DNA from: DATCLA01 sp036564195
GTDB lineage: Bacteria; Bacillota; UBA4882; UBA8346
Direction of reading: 5' to 3'
NCBI GenBank assembly: GCA_036564195.1
Contig: DATCLA010000252.1
Coordinates: forward strand, 1-15,732
Length of the DNA stretch: 15,732 bases
How positions within the stretch are numbered: position 1 is the stretch's first letter; every line of letters starts with the position of its first letter. Of this stretch, positions 5,796 through 14,721 are shown one piece after another. A program made the translations under genes and the position numbers. The notes under the pieces are model-generated. The model was given only the letters and a program-made list of their open reading frames with translations, was not told where the DNA came from and did no database searches.

Positions 5796-7094
5796 TCAAT
5801 CCGGAATCGGAAATTCCTGCATAATTGCAAAATTATTGTTTTTTTCTTTTAAGCCTAGATTTTTGACAATTCCTACTAAACTTAGTTTGATCTGAGTGTA
5901 AGAGAGACCACCTTGGAGATAGGCTATAAAAGGCGGCCGGATCGGAGCATCGGCAGAAAACTCGCTGGTAGCACCGGATATAAATGTACCGCCCCCCATG
6001 ACTACCTTGTGAAAATAACCGGGTAATAAGGCCGGTTCCGGCAGTACATGTGATTCAACCGGAGAATTCTGCTGCACCGATTGGCAAAATTTAATCAATT
6101 CCGCAGGAGTGTCAAAGTAAATTTTTTGAATCACGTCAGTCCGGACTGCTTCCGGCCGGGGGTCTACCCGGTAACCGGCAAGCTCGAATAATTTAGCGGT
6201 CAGGACCGCCCCTTTGAGCATTTCGCTTACCCGGTGCGGCGCCTCAAAAAAGCCTTGAAAAAACAGACGCAGGTTCACCAAAGAAGGTCCAATTTCAGCA
6301 CCGATTTTCGGCGCATATAACCGCTCCGCTGCTTTGGTAACCAGCTCGGTCCGGCCGCAAATATAGCCGCCGCTGGGAATTAGACAGCCCCCTGGATTTT
6401 TAATGAGTGAACCGGCAATCAGGTCGGCCCCTATCTCCAAAGGCTCTCGGGTCTCAACGAATTCACCATAGCAGTTATCAACGAAGATCACTATTTGGGG
6501 GTATGCCTTTTTAATAGCGGAAAATGCCGTTTCCAGCTCAGCGAGGTTAAGTGAATGCCGGGTGGCATAGCCGCAGGAGCGTTGAAAGGCAACCATTTTG
6601 GTTCGAGGAGTAACTACCGCCAGCAGCGCCGCAAGATCGATATTACCTTTGCCGTCCAAAGGAATGATTCTAACTCTGAAACCAGCGGTTTCACTGATAC
6701 AATCAGTAGTATCGGGATTGATCCCCAGTACCCCGAGTAAAGTTTCATAAGGGTGCCCGGTGGCAATCACCAATTCATCCGCTGGTTTGAGATTACCTAA
6801 AATCGCACAGGCGATTGCATGAGTCCCAGAGACCAGTTGTTGCCGGACTAGAGAAGCCTCGGCTTTGAAAACACGCGTGAAAACCCGTTCCAAGGCCTCT
6901 CGCCCCAGATCATTATAACCGTAACCGGTAGTTGTTTGAAAATGATGGGTTCCAATTCGTTCGGCTTGAAAGGCGGCAAGCATTTTGGCCTGGTTAATCA
7001 GAGCTATTCTGGAGATACGCTGGAATTCCATTTGGAGCTGCGTTTCGAGCGTTTCAAATCGATTCAATAGTGGTTCATCAAATTGTGGTGACAT
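5796..7094 (-). CDS. Methionine gamma-lyase family PLP protein (YnbB / 'aluminum resistance' family)
   Basis: A 432-residue fold-type I PLP enzyme of the family named both methionine gamma-lyase family and aluminum resistance protein, like YnbB of Bacillus subtilis. Visible marks: YGYNDLGREALERVF (58-72), LVSGTHAI (87-94, cofactor-phosphate region), the cofactor-contacting Asp in FVDNCYGEF (D206), and SLIKNPGG (229-236), where K232 should form the Schiff base with PLP. Length is normal for the family. The substrate is not established; C-S lyase activity on sulfur amino acids is inferred from relatives. The ATG at 7094 lies inside the 3' end of the PheA-like gene (17-base overlap) after an AAAGGGA. 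It is the last gene of the run. In B. subtilis ynbB also lies not far downstream of miaA-hfq, which supports the assignment. Confidence 0.9.
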   Translation of the reverse strand: MSPQFDEPLLNRFETLETQLQMEFQRISRIALINQAKMLAAFQAERIGTHHFQTTTGYGYNDLGREALERVFTRVFKAEASLVRQQLVSGTHAIACAILGNLKPADELVIATGHPYETLLGVLGINPDTTDCISETAGFRVRIIPLDGKGNIDLAALLAVVTPRTKMVAFQRSCGYATRHSLNLAELETAFSAIKKAYPQIVIFVDNCYGEFVETREPLEIGADLIAGSLIKNPGGCLIPSGGYICGRTELVTKAAERLYAPKIGAEIGPSLVNLRLFFQGFFEAPHRVSEMLKGAVLTAKLFELAGYRVDPRPEAVRTDVIQKIYFDTPAELIKFCQSVQQNSPVESHVLPEPALLPGYFHKVVMGGGTFISGATSEFSADAPIRPPFIAYLQGGLSYTQIKLSLVGIVKNLGLKEKNNNFAIMQEFPIPD

Positions 7095-7959
7095 TGGGCA
7101 TTTCCCTTTCCCGTTTGGGGTAACTCCCCAAAATTTTTTTCCATCCGTTATTGGCCCGAATTTGTGATTCGATCTCTTTCAAAGCCGCCTCTACATTAGG
7201 GTTAGATTTATGGCCGGTAAATTCAAAGACCAGTATATATTCCTGGGGCCGGATTTTATAAGGGCGTGATTGGACAAAAGTCAGATCAATCCGGTGGTCC
7301 GCTAGGTACTTAGTTGTTAAAAACAGTTGTCCCGGTTGATTGACACCGTAATGAACCGCCAGCATAGTTCGGTCATTTCCCGAGGGTCGTCCATCTTGCA
7401 GGGAACAGACCAAAAAACGGGTCTCATTGAACTCATAGTCCTGAATATTCTCAGTATAAGTAATCAGGCCATGCTTGGCGGCATGAGCAGGACAGCAGAT
7501 GGCGGCAGTTTGCTGCAACTGGTCCTCTAACACAATTTTGGCCGCCTCGGCAGTTGAAGCCACCGGGATCAGCGCAATCCCGGGAAATAGAGCTTCCAGT
7601 CGGTTTTGGCATTGGTTTAATGGTGAATGATGCGAATAGATCCGTTCCAGACGGCGCCAATCCGTATTGGGATTAGCGGCTAAAACATGGGCTATGGGCA
7701 GATGAATTTCATCACAGACTTTAACGAAGTCTTGATATTCAATGAGCGCGTCCAAAGTTGAACCAATCAAGCCGTCGATCATGTTTTCTACCGGCACCAC
7801 CGCATAATCCGCCTGGAAATTTTGTACCAAACGCAGAGAGTTACTTACCGTGGTATAGATAATTTCCAATTCTTCCGGACCCAGATTCAGTCTTTTGGCA
7901 AATAAAAGCGTGGCCTGTTCCGAATAGGTGCCACGCGGGCCTAGGGTTGCAATTTTCAC
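7078..7959 (-). CDS. pheA: Prephenate dehydratase family protein (divergent PheA)
   Basis: A 293-residue protein with prephenate dehydratase architecture: a periplasmic-binding-like catalytic domain (about 1-185), then an ACT regulatory domain (about 195-275). Prephenate dehydratase makes phenylpyruvate for phenylalanine synthesis. LGPRGTYSEQA (6-16), STAEAA (135-140) and ETRF (179-182, with the catalytic-type Thr180) are present. Several usually conserved positions differ: ENMIDGLIGSTLD replaces the common ENSxEGxVxxTLD, SHHSPLNQC replaces SHPQxxxQC, and the ACT motif ESRP reads QSRP (230-233). Activity or phenylalanine feedback may therefore be altered. The start is GTG at 7959 with AAAGGTGAG just upstream. 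It begins 33 bases after dapF and overlaps the PLP-enzyme gene. The family is sure; the exact reaction is less so. Confidence 0.88.
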   Translation of the reverse strand: MKIATLGPRGTYSEQATLLFAKRLNLGPEELEIIYTTVSNSLRLVQNFQADYAVVPVENMIDGLIGSTLDALIEYQDFVKVCDEIHLPIAHVLAANPNTDWRRLERIYSHHSPLNQCQNRLEALFPGIALIPVASTAEAAKIVLEDQLQQTAAICCPAHAAKHGLITYTENIQDYEFNETRFLVCSLQDGRPSGNDRTMLAVHYGVNQPGQLFLTTKYLADHRIDLTFVQSRPYKIRPQEYILVFEFTGHKSNPNVEAALKEIESQIRANNGWKKILGSYPKREREMPNVTTI

Positions 7960-7992
7960 AAGCTCTCACCTTTCATATTTCAAAAAAACCGC

Positions 7993-8838
7993 TTAATCCA
8001 ACAGCCAATCTCCATCGAAAACTTCGACCGCCGGGCCGGTCATCCAGACATGATTGGTGGTTTGATCCCACTCCACTTCCAAGGTACCGCCCCGGAGGTT
8101 AACTTGAACTTGACGGGAAGTTAAACCATTAATTACGGCTGCAACCACCGCTGCGCAGGCTCCGGTCCCGCAAGCCAAGGTTTCCCCCGACCCCCGTTCC
8201 CAGACCCTCATTTGAAGAGAGCTTGGCGAGGTTACGGTAGTAAATTCCACATTGGTCTTACTGGGAAAGAACGGATGGGTTTCCAAAGCTGGGCCATCTT
8301 GGGTAATCATAACCTCGGTAATCTCCGGTACAAAGATGACACAATGAGGATTTCCAAGTGAAACTGCTGTAAAGTGATAAGAACGCCCATTGACATCAAT
8401 GGGCAGGTTAACCGCTTGAGCAGCGTCGGTTAGTACCGGGATCCGGCTGCTTTCCAATATCGGTTCTCCCAGATCAACCCGGACCGAGATTACTTCCGAT
8501 TTAGCTGCGGCTGCGGTTTGTAAGGTCACCGCTTTAATACCGGCCTGAGTCTCAACAGAAAAGCTTTTTTCCTGGACCAACCCGTGCTCATAGAGATATT
8601 TGGCGACACAACGGATGGCATTGCCGCACATCTCGGCTTCGCTGCCGTCTGCATTAAACATACGCATCCGGGCAGCTGCCACTTTGGAAGGCATTATTAA
8701 AACCAAGCCGTCACTCCCGATCCCCAGATGACGGTCGCTCATTTTCACTGCCAGCGCGGACGGGTTCTCGACGTTGATCGTAAAACAGTTAATATAGATA
8801 TAATCGTTTCCTAAACCATGCATTTTGGTAAACTTCAT
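7993..8838 (-). CDS. dapF: Diaminopimelate epimerase
   Basis: A 281-residue cytoplasmic enzyme converting LL- to meso-diaminopimelate for lysine and peptidoglycan synthesis. Both catalytic cysteines are present in the family motifs: C71 in EMCGNAIRC and C223 in LACGTGAC. The N-terminal KMHGLGNDYI is also typical. The frame opens at an ATG at 8847, but AGAGG lies one base from that codon, too close to work. The ATG at 8838 is 10 bases from it and gives the usual MKFTKMHG start, so I use 8838. It follows hfq by 42 bases and precedes the PheA-like gene by 33, so it is probably co-transcribed with both. Confidence 0.97.
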   Translation of the reverse strand: MKFTKMHGLGNDYIYINCFTINVENPSALAVKMSDRHLGIGSDGLVLIMPSKVAAARMRMFNADGSEAEMCGNAIRCVAKYLYEHGLVQEKSFSVETQAGIKAVTLQTAAAAKSEVISVRVDLGEPILESSRIPVLTDAAQAVNLPIDVNGRSYHFTAVSLGNPHCVIFVPEITEVMITQDGPALETHPFFPSKTNVEFTTVTSPSSLQMRVWERGSGETLACGTGACAAVVAAVINGLTSRQVQVNLRGGTLEVEWDQTTNHVWMTGPAVEVFDGDWLLD

Positions 8839-8848
8839 TATAATCATG

Positions 8849-8853
8849 CCTCT
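8849..8853 (-). promoter_or_regulatory. Ribosome binding site deciding the dapF start
   Basis: AGAGG on the minus strand. It is 10 bases before the ATG at 8838 but only 1 before the ATG at 8847, which favours the shorter protein. Confidence 0.5.
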
Positions 8854-8880
8854 TAGCTTTATTAACCGGCTGCTTCAAAA

Positions 8881-9123
8881 TTATTCCTCACGTTTCTCAG
8901 TGGTAAAATCCGCAATTGGCCGAACCGGAATAATGGTCGAAACGGCATGTTTATAAACCATCTCTTGTTTGCCTTCACTATCGACAATAATGGTAAAATT
9001 GTCAAACCCCTTTACCAAACCTCGGATCTGAAAACCGTTTACTAAGTATATCGTAACAGTAATTCCATCTTTGCGGACTTGATTTAAAAAGGCGTCTTGC
9101 AAATTAATTACCGGTTTATTCAT
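8881..9123 (-). CDS. hfq: RNA chaperone Hfq
   Basis: An 80-residue Sm-fold protein expected to form a hexameric ring that binds small RNAs and mRNAs. The N-terminal NLQDAFLNQVRKD and the Sm2 motif YKHAVSTI are diagnostic. VTIYLVNGFQIRGLVKGFDNF matches Sm1. The tail after the Sm core is short (about a dozen residues, ending EKREE), as in Gram-positive Hfq and unlike the long tail of E. coli. The start at 9123 has a strong GGAGGT about 9 bases upstream. It follows miaA by 33 bases, the widely conserved miaA-hfq pairing. Confidence 0.98.
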   Translation of the reverse strand: MNKPVINLQDAFLNQVRKDGITVTIYLVNGFQIRGLVKGFDNFTIIVDSEGKQEMVYKHAVSTIIPVRPIADFTTEKREE

Positions 9124-9156
9124 AATAATATTACCTCCAAATGATCGATCTCTTTT

Positions 9157-10101
9157 TTATAAAAGTCTATTCGACGTTTGGCTTAATCTACCTTCAATGT
9201 AGCGCAATATTTCCGGGTAAAATTCCGTACTTTTTCCACTTAGATTGATTTTCAAATCCAAAGGTTCGCGGTTAAACCAAGTTAACTGCCTTTTTGCATA
9301 GTTGCGGGTCTTTTGTTTAATCTCCGCTACTGCCTGGTCAAGCGGACAGCGGTTGTCTAAATAGTCATTAATCTGTTTATATCCTAAACCTTGCATCGGT
9401 TTAAGAGTCGGAGCATAACCCTGTTTCCGTAGGGCTTTGACTTCGTCTACTAACCCCCTTGCCAGCATCTGATCAACCCGGGTTTCGATCCGCCGGTACA
9501 ATTCGGGACGGTCCCGGTAAAGTAAGATATAAATCAGGTCATAATGTGGGTCTTCTTTCTTCTGTACCTGGGAGATAGAGGTTCCGGTTGTGAGGTAAAC
9601 TTCCAAGGCCCGGATGATCCGACGCAGATCATGGGGATGAATTGCCGCTGCCGCTATCGGATCGACCGCGGTTAACTGCTGGTGTAAAACGGCGCTTCCT
9701 TCCGCTTTTGCCCGGGCGGCTAGTTTCGCCCGGAGTTCGGGATTGGCCCGGACTGGGTTATCTAAAGTAAAACCCTGAGTACAGGCACGAATATAGAGAC
9801 CGGTCCCGCCAGCAATTATGGGGGTTTTCCCTAGGGTGGCAAAACGGTCAACCGTAGTCTTAAATAAAGCCTGGTAGTCCGCAACGGAAAAAGGTTGATT
9901 AGGATCGACAATATCGATTAAATGATGTTTTACTTGAAGTTGTTCTGCCCGACTCGGTTTAGCGGTACCAATATCCAGATAGCGATAGACTTGCATCGAA
10001 TCAGCGGAAATAATCTCGGTATCAATCTTTTCGGCCAGCCAGAGCGCAAGGTCGGTTTTACCGACTGCGGTCGGTCCGGCGATAATTACTAATGGTAACA
10101 T
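9157..10101 (-). CDS. miaA: tRNA dimethylallyltransferase
   Basis: A 314-residue enzyme that adds a dimethylallyl group to N6 of A37 in tRNAs reading UNN codons, stabilising codon-anticodon pairing. The P-loop GPTAVGKT (9-16), ISADSMQVYR (31-40), DIGTAKPS and IIAGGTGLYIR are all present, as is the C-terminal KRQLTWFNRE segment. Length matches the family. The ATG at 10101 starts 2 bases after the mutL stop. Its TAAGG ribosome site lies within the last mutL codons, so translation is probably coupled. Confidence 0.98.
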   Translation of the reverse strand: MLPLVIIAGPTAVGKTDLALWLAEKIDTEIISADSMQVYRYLDIGTAKPSRAEQLQVKHHLIDIVDPNQPFSVADYQALFKTTVDRFATLGKTPIIAGGTGLYIRACTQGFTLDNPVRANPELRAKLAARAKAEGSAVLHQQLTAVDPIAAAAIHPHDLRRIIRALEVYLTTGTSISQVQKKEDPHYDLIYILLYRDRPELYRRIETRVDQMLARGLVDEVKALRKQGYAPTLKPMQGLGYKQINDYLDNRCPLDQAVAEIKQKTRNYAKRQLTWFNREPLDLKINLSGKSTEFYPEILRYIEGRLSQTSNRLL

Positions 10102-10103
10102 CT

Positions 10104-11981
10104 TTAACGCCTTAAGAATTTTTTAGTCAGTTCGTCAACCCGGATCCGGAAGACCGTTGGCCGGCCGTGGGGACAGGTATACGGGTTGTCGCATTTAAAC
10201 AAATCTTTAACCAATCTGGTTAATTCTTCCTGTTTCAAGTGATCTCCAGCTTTAACTGCGGTCCGGCAGGCCATGGTAATCAAAAACGACTCTTTAATCT
10301 CTGCCGGATTTTTGAAACTCTTAAAATTAGTATATTGCTCGATCAAGTCCAAGATGATTTGCTCATAATCAAAGTTTAACAATGTTATGGGAACCGACCG
10401 GACTGCAATGGTCTTGTCCCCAAAAGCCTCAAGTTCAAAACCGATTTCACTAAAGAAGGTTAACCGTTCGGTGATTAATTTATACTGGGCGAACCTAAGA
10501 TTAAAGGTCAAGGGTATTAATAATCTTTGAGTTGCCACTTCTTCTTTAGTTTGATTTAGATAGCGTTCATAAAGAATCCGTTCATGCGCCGCATGCTGAT
10601 CGATAAAGAGCAATCCTTTGGCATCGCTGGCTATAATATAAGTATTTAGGTAAGCTTGCGCATAAACATACAGTCCGGGCTGTCCTTCCGGTACTGTTTC
10701 GGTTTCAAGCTTGGCATCAGAATCGGACGATACTGCCGCTCCTTGGGTGTTCTCTTGGTTATCAGTTTGGGGTAGTTCCCGGTTGGAAGCGGGATCCCAG
10801 GGAATGGCGGAGACTTCTTTTACCGATGCCAACTCATTTTGATCTTTGATAAATTGGTCATATTTGATTTCAACCGTTGGTAAAGTGGTTTGCTTCCGGT
10901 GGAGCGACGCTCCGCTCAACTTCAGATTTTGCGAATTTTGCGAATCCGGAGTAATCCATTGGGCTATAAATGAATGCTGTTTGAGAGAATTATGGATTGC
11001 ATGGTAAACCGGACGGAAAACATCGGAGTCATTGGCGAACTTTACCTCCTGCTTCGACGGATGGACATTGACATCCACTAGAGCCGGGTCAAGCTCTAAA
11101 AAAAGGATGGTAAAGGGATACCTGGCAATCGGCAGTAATGTATGGAATGCTTTTTCCACTGCTGCCCCCAAGGTCCGGCTATGAAAATAGCGGCGATTGA
11201 CATAGAAAATTTCATAGTTTCGGTTATTACGGGCAATGGAAGGTTTGCCATAATAACCGGAAACCTTGATTCCCGATTCTTCATGGGCGACGGGAATCAT
11301 CTCGCGAGCCACTTCTTTGCCGAAAACCGCTATCACTGTCTCTTCCAGATTGCCGTTACCCGGAGTAAAGAGTAGTTCATACTGGTGGTGTTGCAGCCGG
11401 AAACTGATTTGTGGGTAGCCCAAAGCTAGCCGGGCGACGACTTCACTGATGTAACCGGTCTCGGTAGGAATGGTTTTCATATACTTTAACCGCGCCGGAG
11501 TGTTATAAAAGAGATCATGCACAATAATAGTGGTACCATCGGGAGCGCCAATGTCCTTGACTTTTTGCAACATGCCGGAATTAACCTCAAGATACGTTCC
11601 AAAAGCTTGCCCCCGGGGCTTGGTGATCATCTCCAAACGGGAGACTGCAGCAATCGACGGCAGTGCTTCACCACGAAATCCCAGTGTGCCCAAGGACCAA
11701 AGATCATCCGGACTACTGATTTTACTGGTTGAATGGCGCTCAATGGCCAATACGGCATCTTCCCGTTCCATACCGCAACCATTATCAACGATCTTGATTA
11801 ACTGCCGTCCTCCGTTTTCAATCTCAATTTCAATCCGGGTCGCTCCGGCATCGATGGAGTTTTCCACTAATTCCTTGATTACAGAAGCTGGCCGTTCCAC
11901 AATTTCACCAGCGGCAATTTTATTAATGGTTTCTTCATCTAAACGATGAACCGTTCCGATCGCACTCACTTCCCAACCCAA
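10104..11981 (-). CDS. mutL: DNA mismatch repair protein MutL
   Basis: A 625-residue protein. The N-terminal GHKL ATPase shows NKIAAGEIVERPASVIKELV, SIDAGA, DNGCGM and GFRGEAL, within residues 20-110. A variable Gln/Ser-rich linker spans about 340-435. The C-terminal dimerisation and endonuclease domain has DQHAAHERILYE (461-472), ACRTAVKAGD (571-580) and CPHGRP (603-608). These metal-binding motifs mark the nicking type of MutL found in bacteria lacking MutH. The frame opens with TTG at 11981; GTG at 11969 is an alternative that would remove four residues. Neither has a strong Shine-Dalgarno, so the start is uncertain by a few codons. It lies 54 bases after mutS and 2 bases before miaA. Confidence 0.97.
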   Translation of the reverse strand: MGWEVSAIGTVHRLDEETINKIAAGEIVERPASVIKELVENSIDAGATRIEIEIENGGRQLIKIVDNGCGMEREDAVLAIERHSTSKISSPDDLWSLGTLGFRGEALPSIAAVSRLEMITKPRGQAFGTYLEVNSGMLQKVKDIGAPDGTTIIVHDLFYNTPARLKYMKTIPTETGYISEVVARLALGYPQISFRLQHHQYELLFTPGNGNLEETVIAVFGKEVAREMIPVAHEESGIKVSGYYGKPSIARNNRNYEIFYVNRRYFHSRTLGAAVEKAFHTLLPIARYPFTILFLELDPALVDVNVHPSKQEVKFANDSDVFRPVYHAIHNSLKQHSFIAQWITPDSQNSQNLKLSGASLHRKQTTLPTVEIKYDQFIKDQNELASVKEVSAIPWDPASNRELPQTDNQENTQGAAVSSDSDAKLETETVPEGQPGLYVYAQAYLNTYIIASDAKGLLFIDQHAAHERILYERYLNQTKEEVATQRLLIPLTFNLRFAQYKLITERLTFFSEIGFELEAFGDKTIAVRSVPITLLNFDYEQIILDLIEQYTNFKSFKNPAEIKESFLITMACRTAVKAGDHLKQEELTRLVKDLFKCDNPYTCPHGRPTVFRIRVDELTKKFLRR

Positions 11982-12035
11982 AAGCGGAATTTAATATTTT
12001 AAGTATTTTCAGAGAGTTTAAGACTGACGGCAGCT

Positions 12036-14690
12036 TTAAGCGGAGTCAGCCTTATGGTCGATATTCTTTAGACGTTCCTGCCATTGATATAGTTTGTTAA
12101 AAGCTTCTAAAGGCGTGGCATTCATTAAGTCAAAAGCCTTAAGTTCTTCGAGAACGACATCGGCTTCCAGTTCAAACAGGGGTAATTGTTGCCCTGCTTG
12201 GCGTTGTTCCGCCTTCCCTTCTTTGCTCTCCTTTTCCCCTTTACTCTGCTTAAGTTCGTGAAACTCCGACAACTCATTCTTTTCTAAAGTTTTTAAGATC
12301 TCTCTGGCTCGATCGGTAATCTCACGGGGCAGACCCGCTAATTGAGCCACTTCAATGCCGTAACTTTTGGCAGCGCTGCCCGGCAGAATTTTCCGTAAAA
12401 AAGTAATCTCCCCGTTTTCATGCTGTACAGCAACGTGGTAATTTTTAACTCCCTCCAGCCGTTGCTCCAGTTCAGTAAGTTCATGATAATGAGTGGCTAC
12501 TAAAGTCTTGGCACCGATTCGCTTGAGATTATTAATAAACTCCACTACCGCCCAGGCAATTGAGAGACCGTCGAAGGTACTGGTGCCTCTACCAATCTCG
12601 TCGAGAATCAGAAAGGATTTAGCGGTGGCGTGATTTAAAATATAGGCGACTTCATTCATCTCCACCATAAAGGTGCTTTGACCCGTCGCCAAGTCGTCGG
12701 AGGCCCCCACTCGGGTGAAGATTCGGTCCACCAGGGAGATATCTGCGGATTTTGCCGGTACGAAACTGCCAATGTGTGCCAGCAGGACAATCAAGGCCAC
12801 TTGACGCATATAGGTTGACTTACCGGCCATATTCGGCCCGGTAATTATTTGAACTCGGTTATCCCGAGAATCAATGGCGGTATCATTAGGAACAAAACTA
12901 CCGCGTGGTAAGACACGTTCCACTACGGGATGTCGGCCGTCCAGGATCAGGATTCGCCCGTCCTCATTGATCTCGGGTTTGACATAATTATAGCGCACCG
13001 CCACTTCGGCTAGAGCTACCAGACAGTCCAGTTCCGCCAGGAAAGCGGCGGTAGTTTGCAATTGGTCAATCCGGGCCAGGACCTGTTCGCGGATTTCCAA
13101 AAACAATTGGTACTCCAAAGCGATACTTTTGTCATGGGCGTTAATGATTAGGTCTTCATATTCTTTCAGCGTTTGGTTGATAAACCGTTCGCAGTTGGCC
13201 AGTGTCTGTTTGCGGATATAATCTGCGGGGACCGCATCCAGATTGGCTTTGGTAACCTCAATATAATAACCGAATACCTGATTGTAACCGACTTTTAAGG
13301 ACTTAATCCCGGTCCGTTCACGTTCCTGTTGTTCCAATGCGGCCACCCATTTCTTCCCTTGGGTACTGGCTTGGTGCAGTTTTTCCAGCTCCGGGTGGAA
13401 CGAACTGCGAATCATCCCTCCTTCTTTCAGACCCAACGGCGGGTCGTCGGTCAAAGCCCGACAGAGCAAGTCGGTCAGTTCCGGTTGTTCATCCAGCCCG
13501 GCTCTGATTTGGACCAACCGCTTTGCAGTCAGGGGTTGGAGGATGGTTTTAATAACCGGAATCTTCACCAAAGTATTTTTTAAGGCCAGCAGGTCACGGG
13601 CATTACCTGAGTTCCCCGCTAATTTGCTGAGAATACGCTGCAAGTCGTAAGTTTTTTTTAAAGCTTCTTGCAGCCGTTCCCGAATTTCCATATTAAGGGT
13701 CAATTCAGCCACTGCTGTCTGCCGAGTCTGGATCGCTGCCACTGTAGTCAGAGGCTGTTCCACCCAGGTCCGGAGCAACCGTCCTCCGCTAGCAGTAACC
13801 GTCAGATCCAATACTCCCAGCAGGCTTCCGTTCAGTTCTTGACTCCGGATGGTCCGGGTTAACTCCAGGTTGCGCCTGGTGGCCGGGTCTAGATTCATAA
13901 ATTCCCCTGTTTCGTAAGTGACGATCTTACGCAGATGGGTTAAAGCGTTTTTTTGCGTTTCGTATAAATATTGTAAAATCGCTCCGGCAGCGCAAGTAGC
14001 GGCCGGCCGGTCTTCACAGCCGAAAGCATGTAGATTTTGGAGATGAAAATGCTCCAATAGCCGACCGTAAGCCTGATCGTGCCGAAAATAAAGAGCCGGA
14101 CCGAAAGTGATATTATGTCGCTCACAAGGTATCAAGGTGGCTAAGTTACTATATTCTTCCTCGGGAAGATACAGTTCCGCCGGACGGATCCGGGCTAATT
14201 CGCTGGTAAGCAAAGCAGTTTGCTGCTTCGGAAATTGGGTAGCCAGGAATTCTCCAGTGGACAGATCCACATAAGCCAAGCCCAAGGCATTGCCGGCTTC
14301 GGCCACCGCAGCTAGGTAATTGTGGACTTTCTCCTGGAGTAAATTATCTTCAATCACCGTGCCGGGGGTAACTACCCGGACGACTTCCCGTTTGACCAGC
14401 CCTTTAACTGCTTTGGGATCTTCGACCTGTTCACAGATGGCAACTTTATAACCTTTACTTAACAGTTTTGCCAGATAAGTTGAGGCAGAATGATACGGGA
14501 CACCGCACATCGGAACTCGTTCGGTTCCGGAATCGCGTGCGGTCAGTACGATCTCCAGCTCTCTGGAAGCAATTAGGGCATCATCAAAGAACATTTCATA
14601 AAAATCACCCAGCCGGAAAAAGAGAATATATTCGGAGTATTCAGCTTTAATCGCCTGATACTGTTCAAACATGGGAGTTGGTTTTGGCAT
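12036..14690 (-). CDS. mutS: DNA mismatch repair protein MutS
   Basis: An 884-residue mismatch sensor, near the usual length. The mismatch-reading Phe-x-Glu is in GDFYEMFF (F30, E32). The core and clamp domains follow, then the ABC-type ATPase: Walker A GPNMAGKST (618-626), a signature-loop region near DDLATGQSTF (665-674), Walker B LILDEIGRGTST (694-705) and THYHEL (733-738). The tail has a highly charged linker (about 813-833, Lys/Glu/Gln-rich) and then QLPLF (835-839), which fits the beta-clamp-binding motif of bacterial MutS, followed by a C-terminal oligomerisation helix. The ATG at 14690 has GAGGTG 10 bases upstream. It is the first gene of the run down to the PLP-enzyme gene. Confidence 0.98.
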   Translation of the reverse strand: MPKPTPMFEQYQAIKAEYSEYILFFRLGDFYEMFFDDALIASRELEIVLTARDSGTERVPMCGVPYHSASTYLAKLLSKGYKVAICEQVEDPKAVKGLVKREVVRVVTPGTVIEDNLLQEKVHNYLAAVAEAGNALGLAYVDLSTGEFLATQFPKQQTALLTSELARIRPAELYLPEEEYSNLATLIPCERHNITFGPALYFRHDQAYGRLLEHFHLQNLHAFGCEDRPAATCAAGAILQYLYETQKNALTHLRKIVTYETGEFMNLDPATRRNLELTRTIRSQELNGSLLGVLDLTVTASGGRLLRTWVEQPLTTVAAIQTRQTAVAELTLNMEIRERLQEALKKTYDLQRILSKLAGNSGNARDLLALKNTLVKIPVIKTILQPLTAKRLVQIRAGLDEQPELTDLLCRALTDDPPLGLKEGGMIRSSFHPELEKLHQASTQGKKWVAALEQQERERTGIKSLKVGYNQVFGYYIEVTKANLDAVPADYIRKQTLANCERFINQTLKEYEDLIINAHDKSIALEYQLFLEIREQVLARIDQLQTTAAFLAELDCLVALAEVAVRYNYVKPEINEDGRILILDGRHPVVERVLPRGSFVPNDTAIDSRDNRVQIITGPNMAGKSTYMRQVALIVLLAHIGSFVPAKSADISLVDRIFTRVGASDDLATGQSTFMVEMNEVAYILNHATAKSFLILDEIGRGTSTFDGLSIAWAVVEFINNLKRIGAKTLVATHYHELTELEQRLEGVKNYHVAVQHENGEITFLRKILPGSAAKSYGIEVAQLAGLPREITDRAREILKTLEKNELSEFHELKQSKGEKESKEGKAEQRQAGQQLPLFELEADVVLEELKAFDLMNATPLEAFNKLYQWQERLKNIDHKADSA

Positions 14691-14707
14691 TGCAGGGTCG
14701 CACCTCG

Positions 14708-14721
14708 AAAATGATCATTTT
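14708..14721. promoter_or_regulatory. Perfect 14-base palindrome just upstream of mutS
   Basis: AAAATGATCATTTT is fully self-complementary and ends 2 bases before the GAGGTG of mutS in the 80-base gap after the M48 gene. It could be an operator or only an AT-rich coincidence. No clear -35/-10 pair is seen beside it. Confidence 0.3.

Noticed and set aside
5774..5797. AATAGA/TCTATT inverted repeat right after the PLP-enzyme gene
   Set aside because: Six AT-rich pairs in very AT-rich DNA with no T-run; it is indistinguishable from chance.
11530..11949. Plus-strand open frame of 139 codons opposite mutL
   Set aside because: It lies opposite the highly conserved ATPase motifs of MutL. Its length follows from the codon pattern of the real gene.
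13940..14125. Minus-strand 61-codon frame inside mutS
   Set aside because: It is a different frame of a clearly coding gene, with no independent ribosome site or domain.
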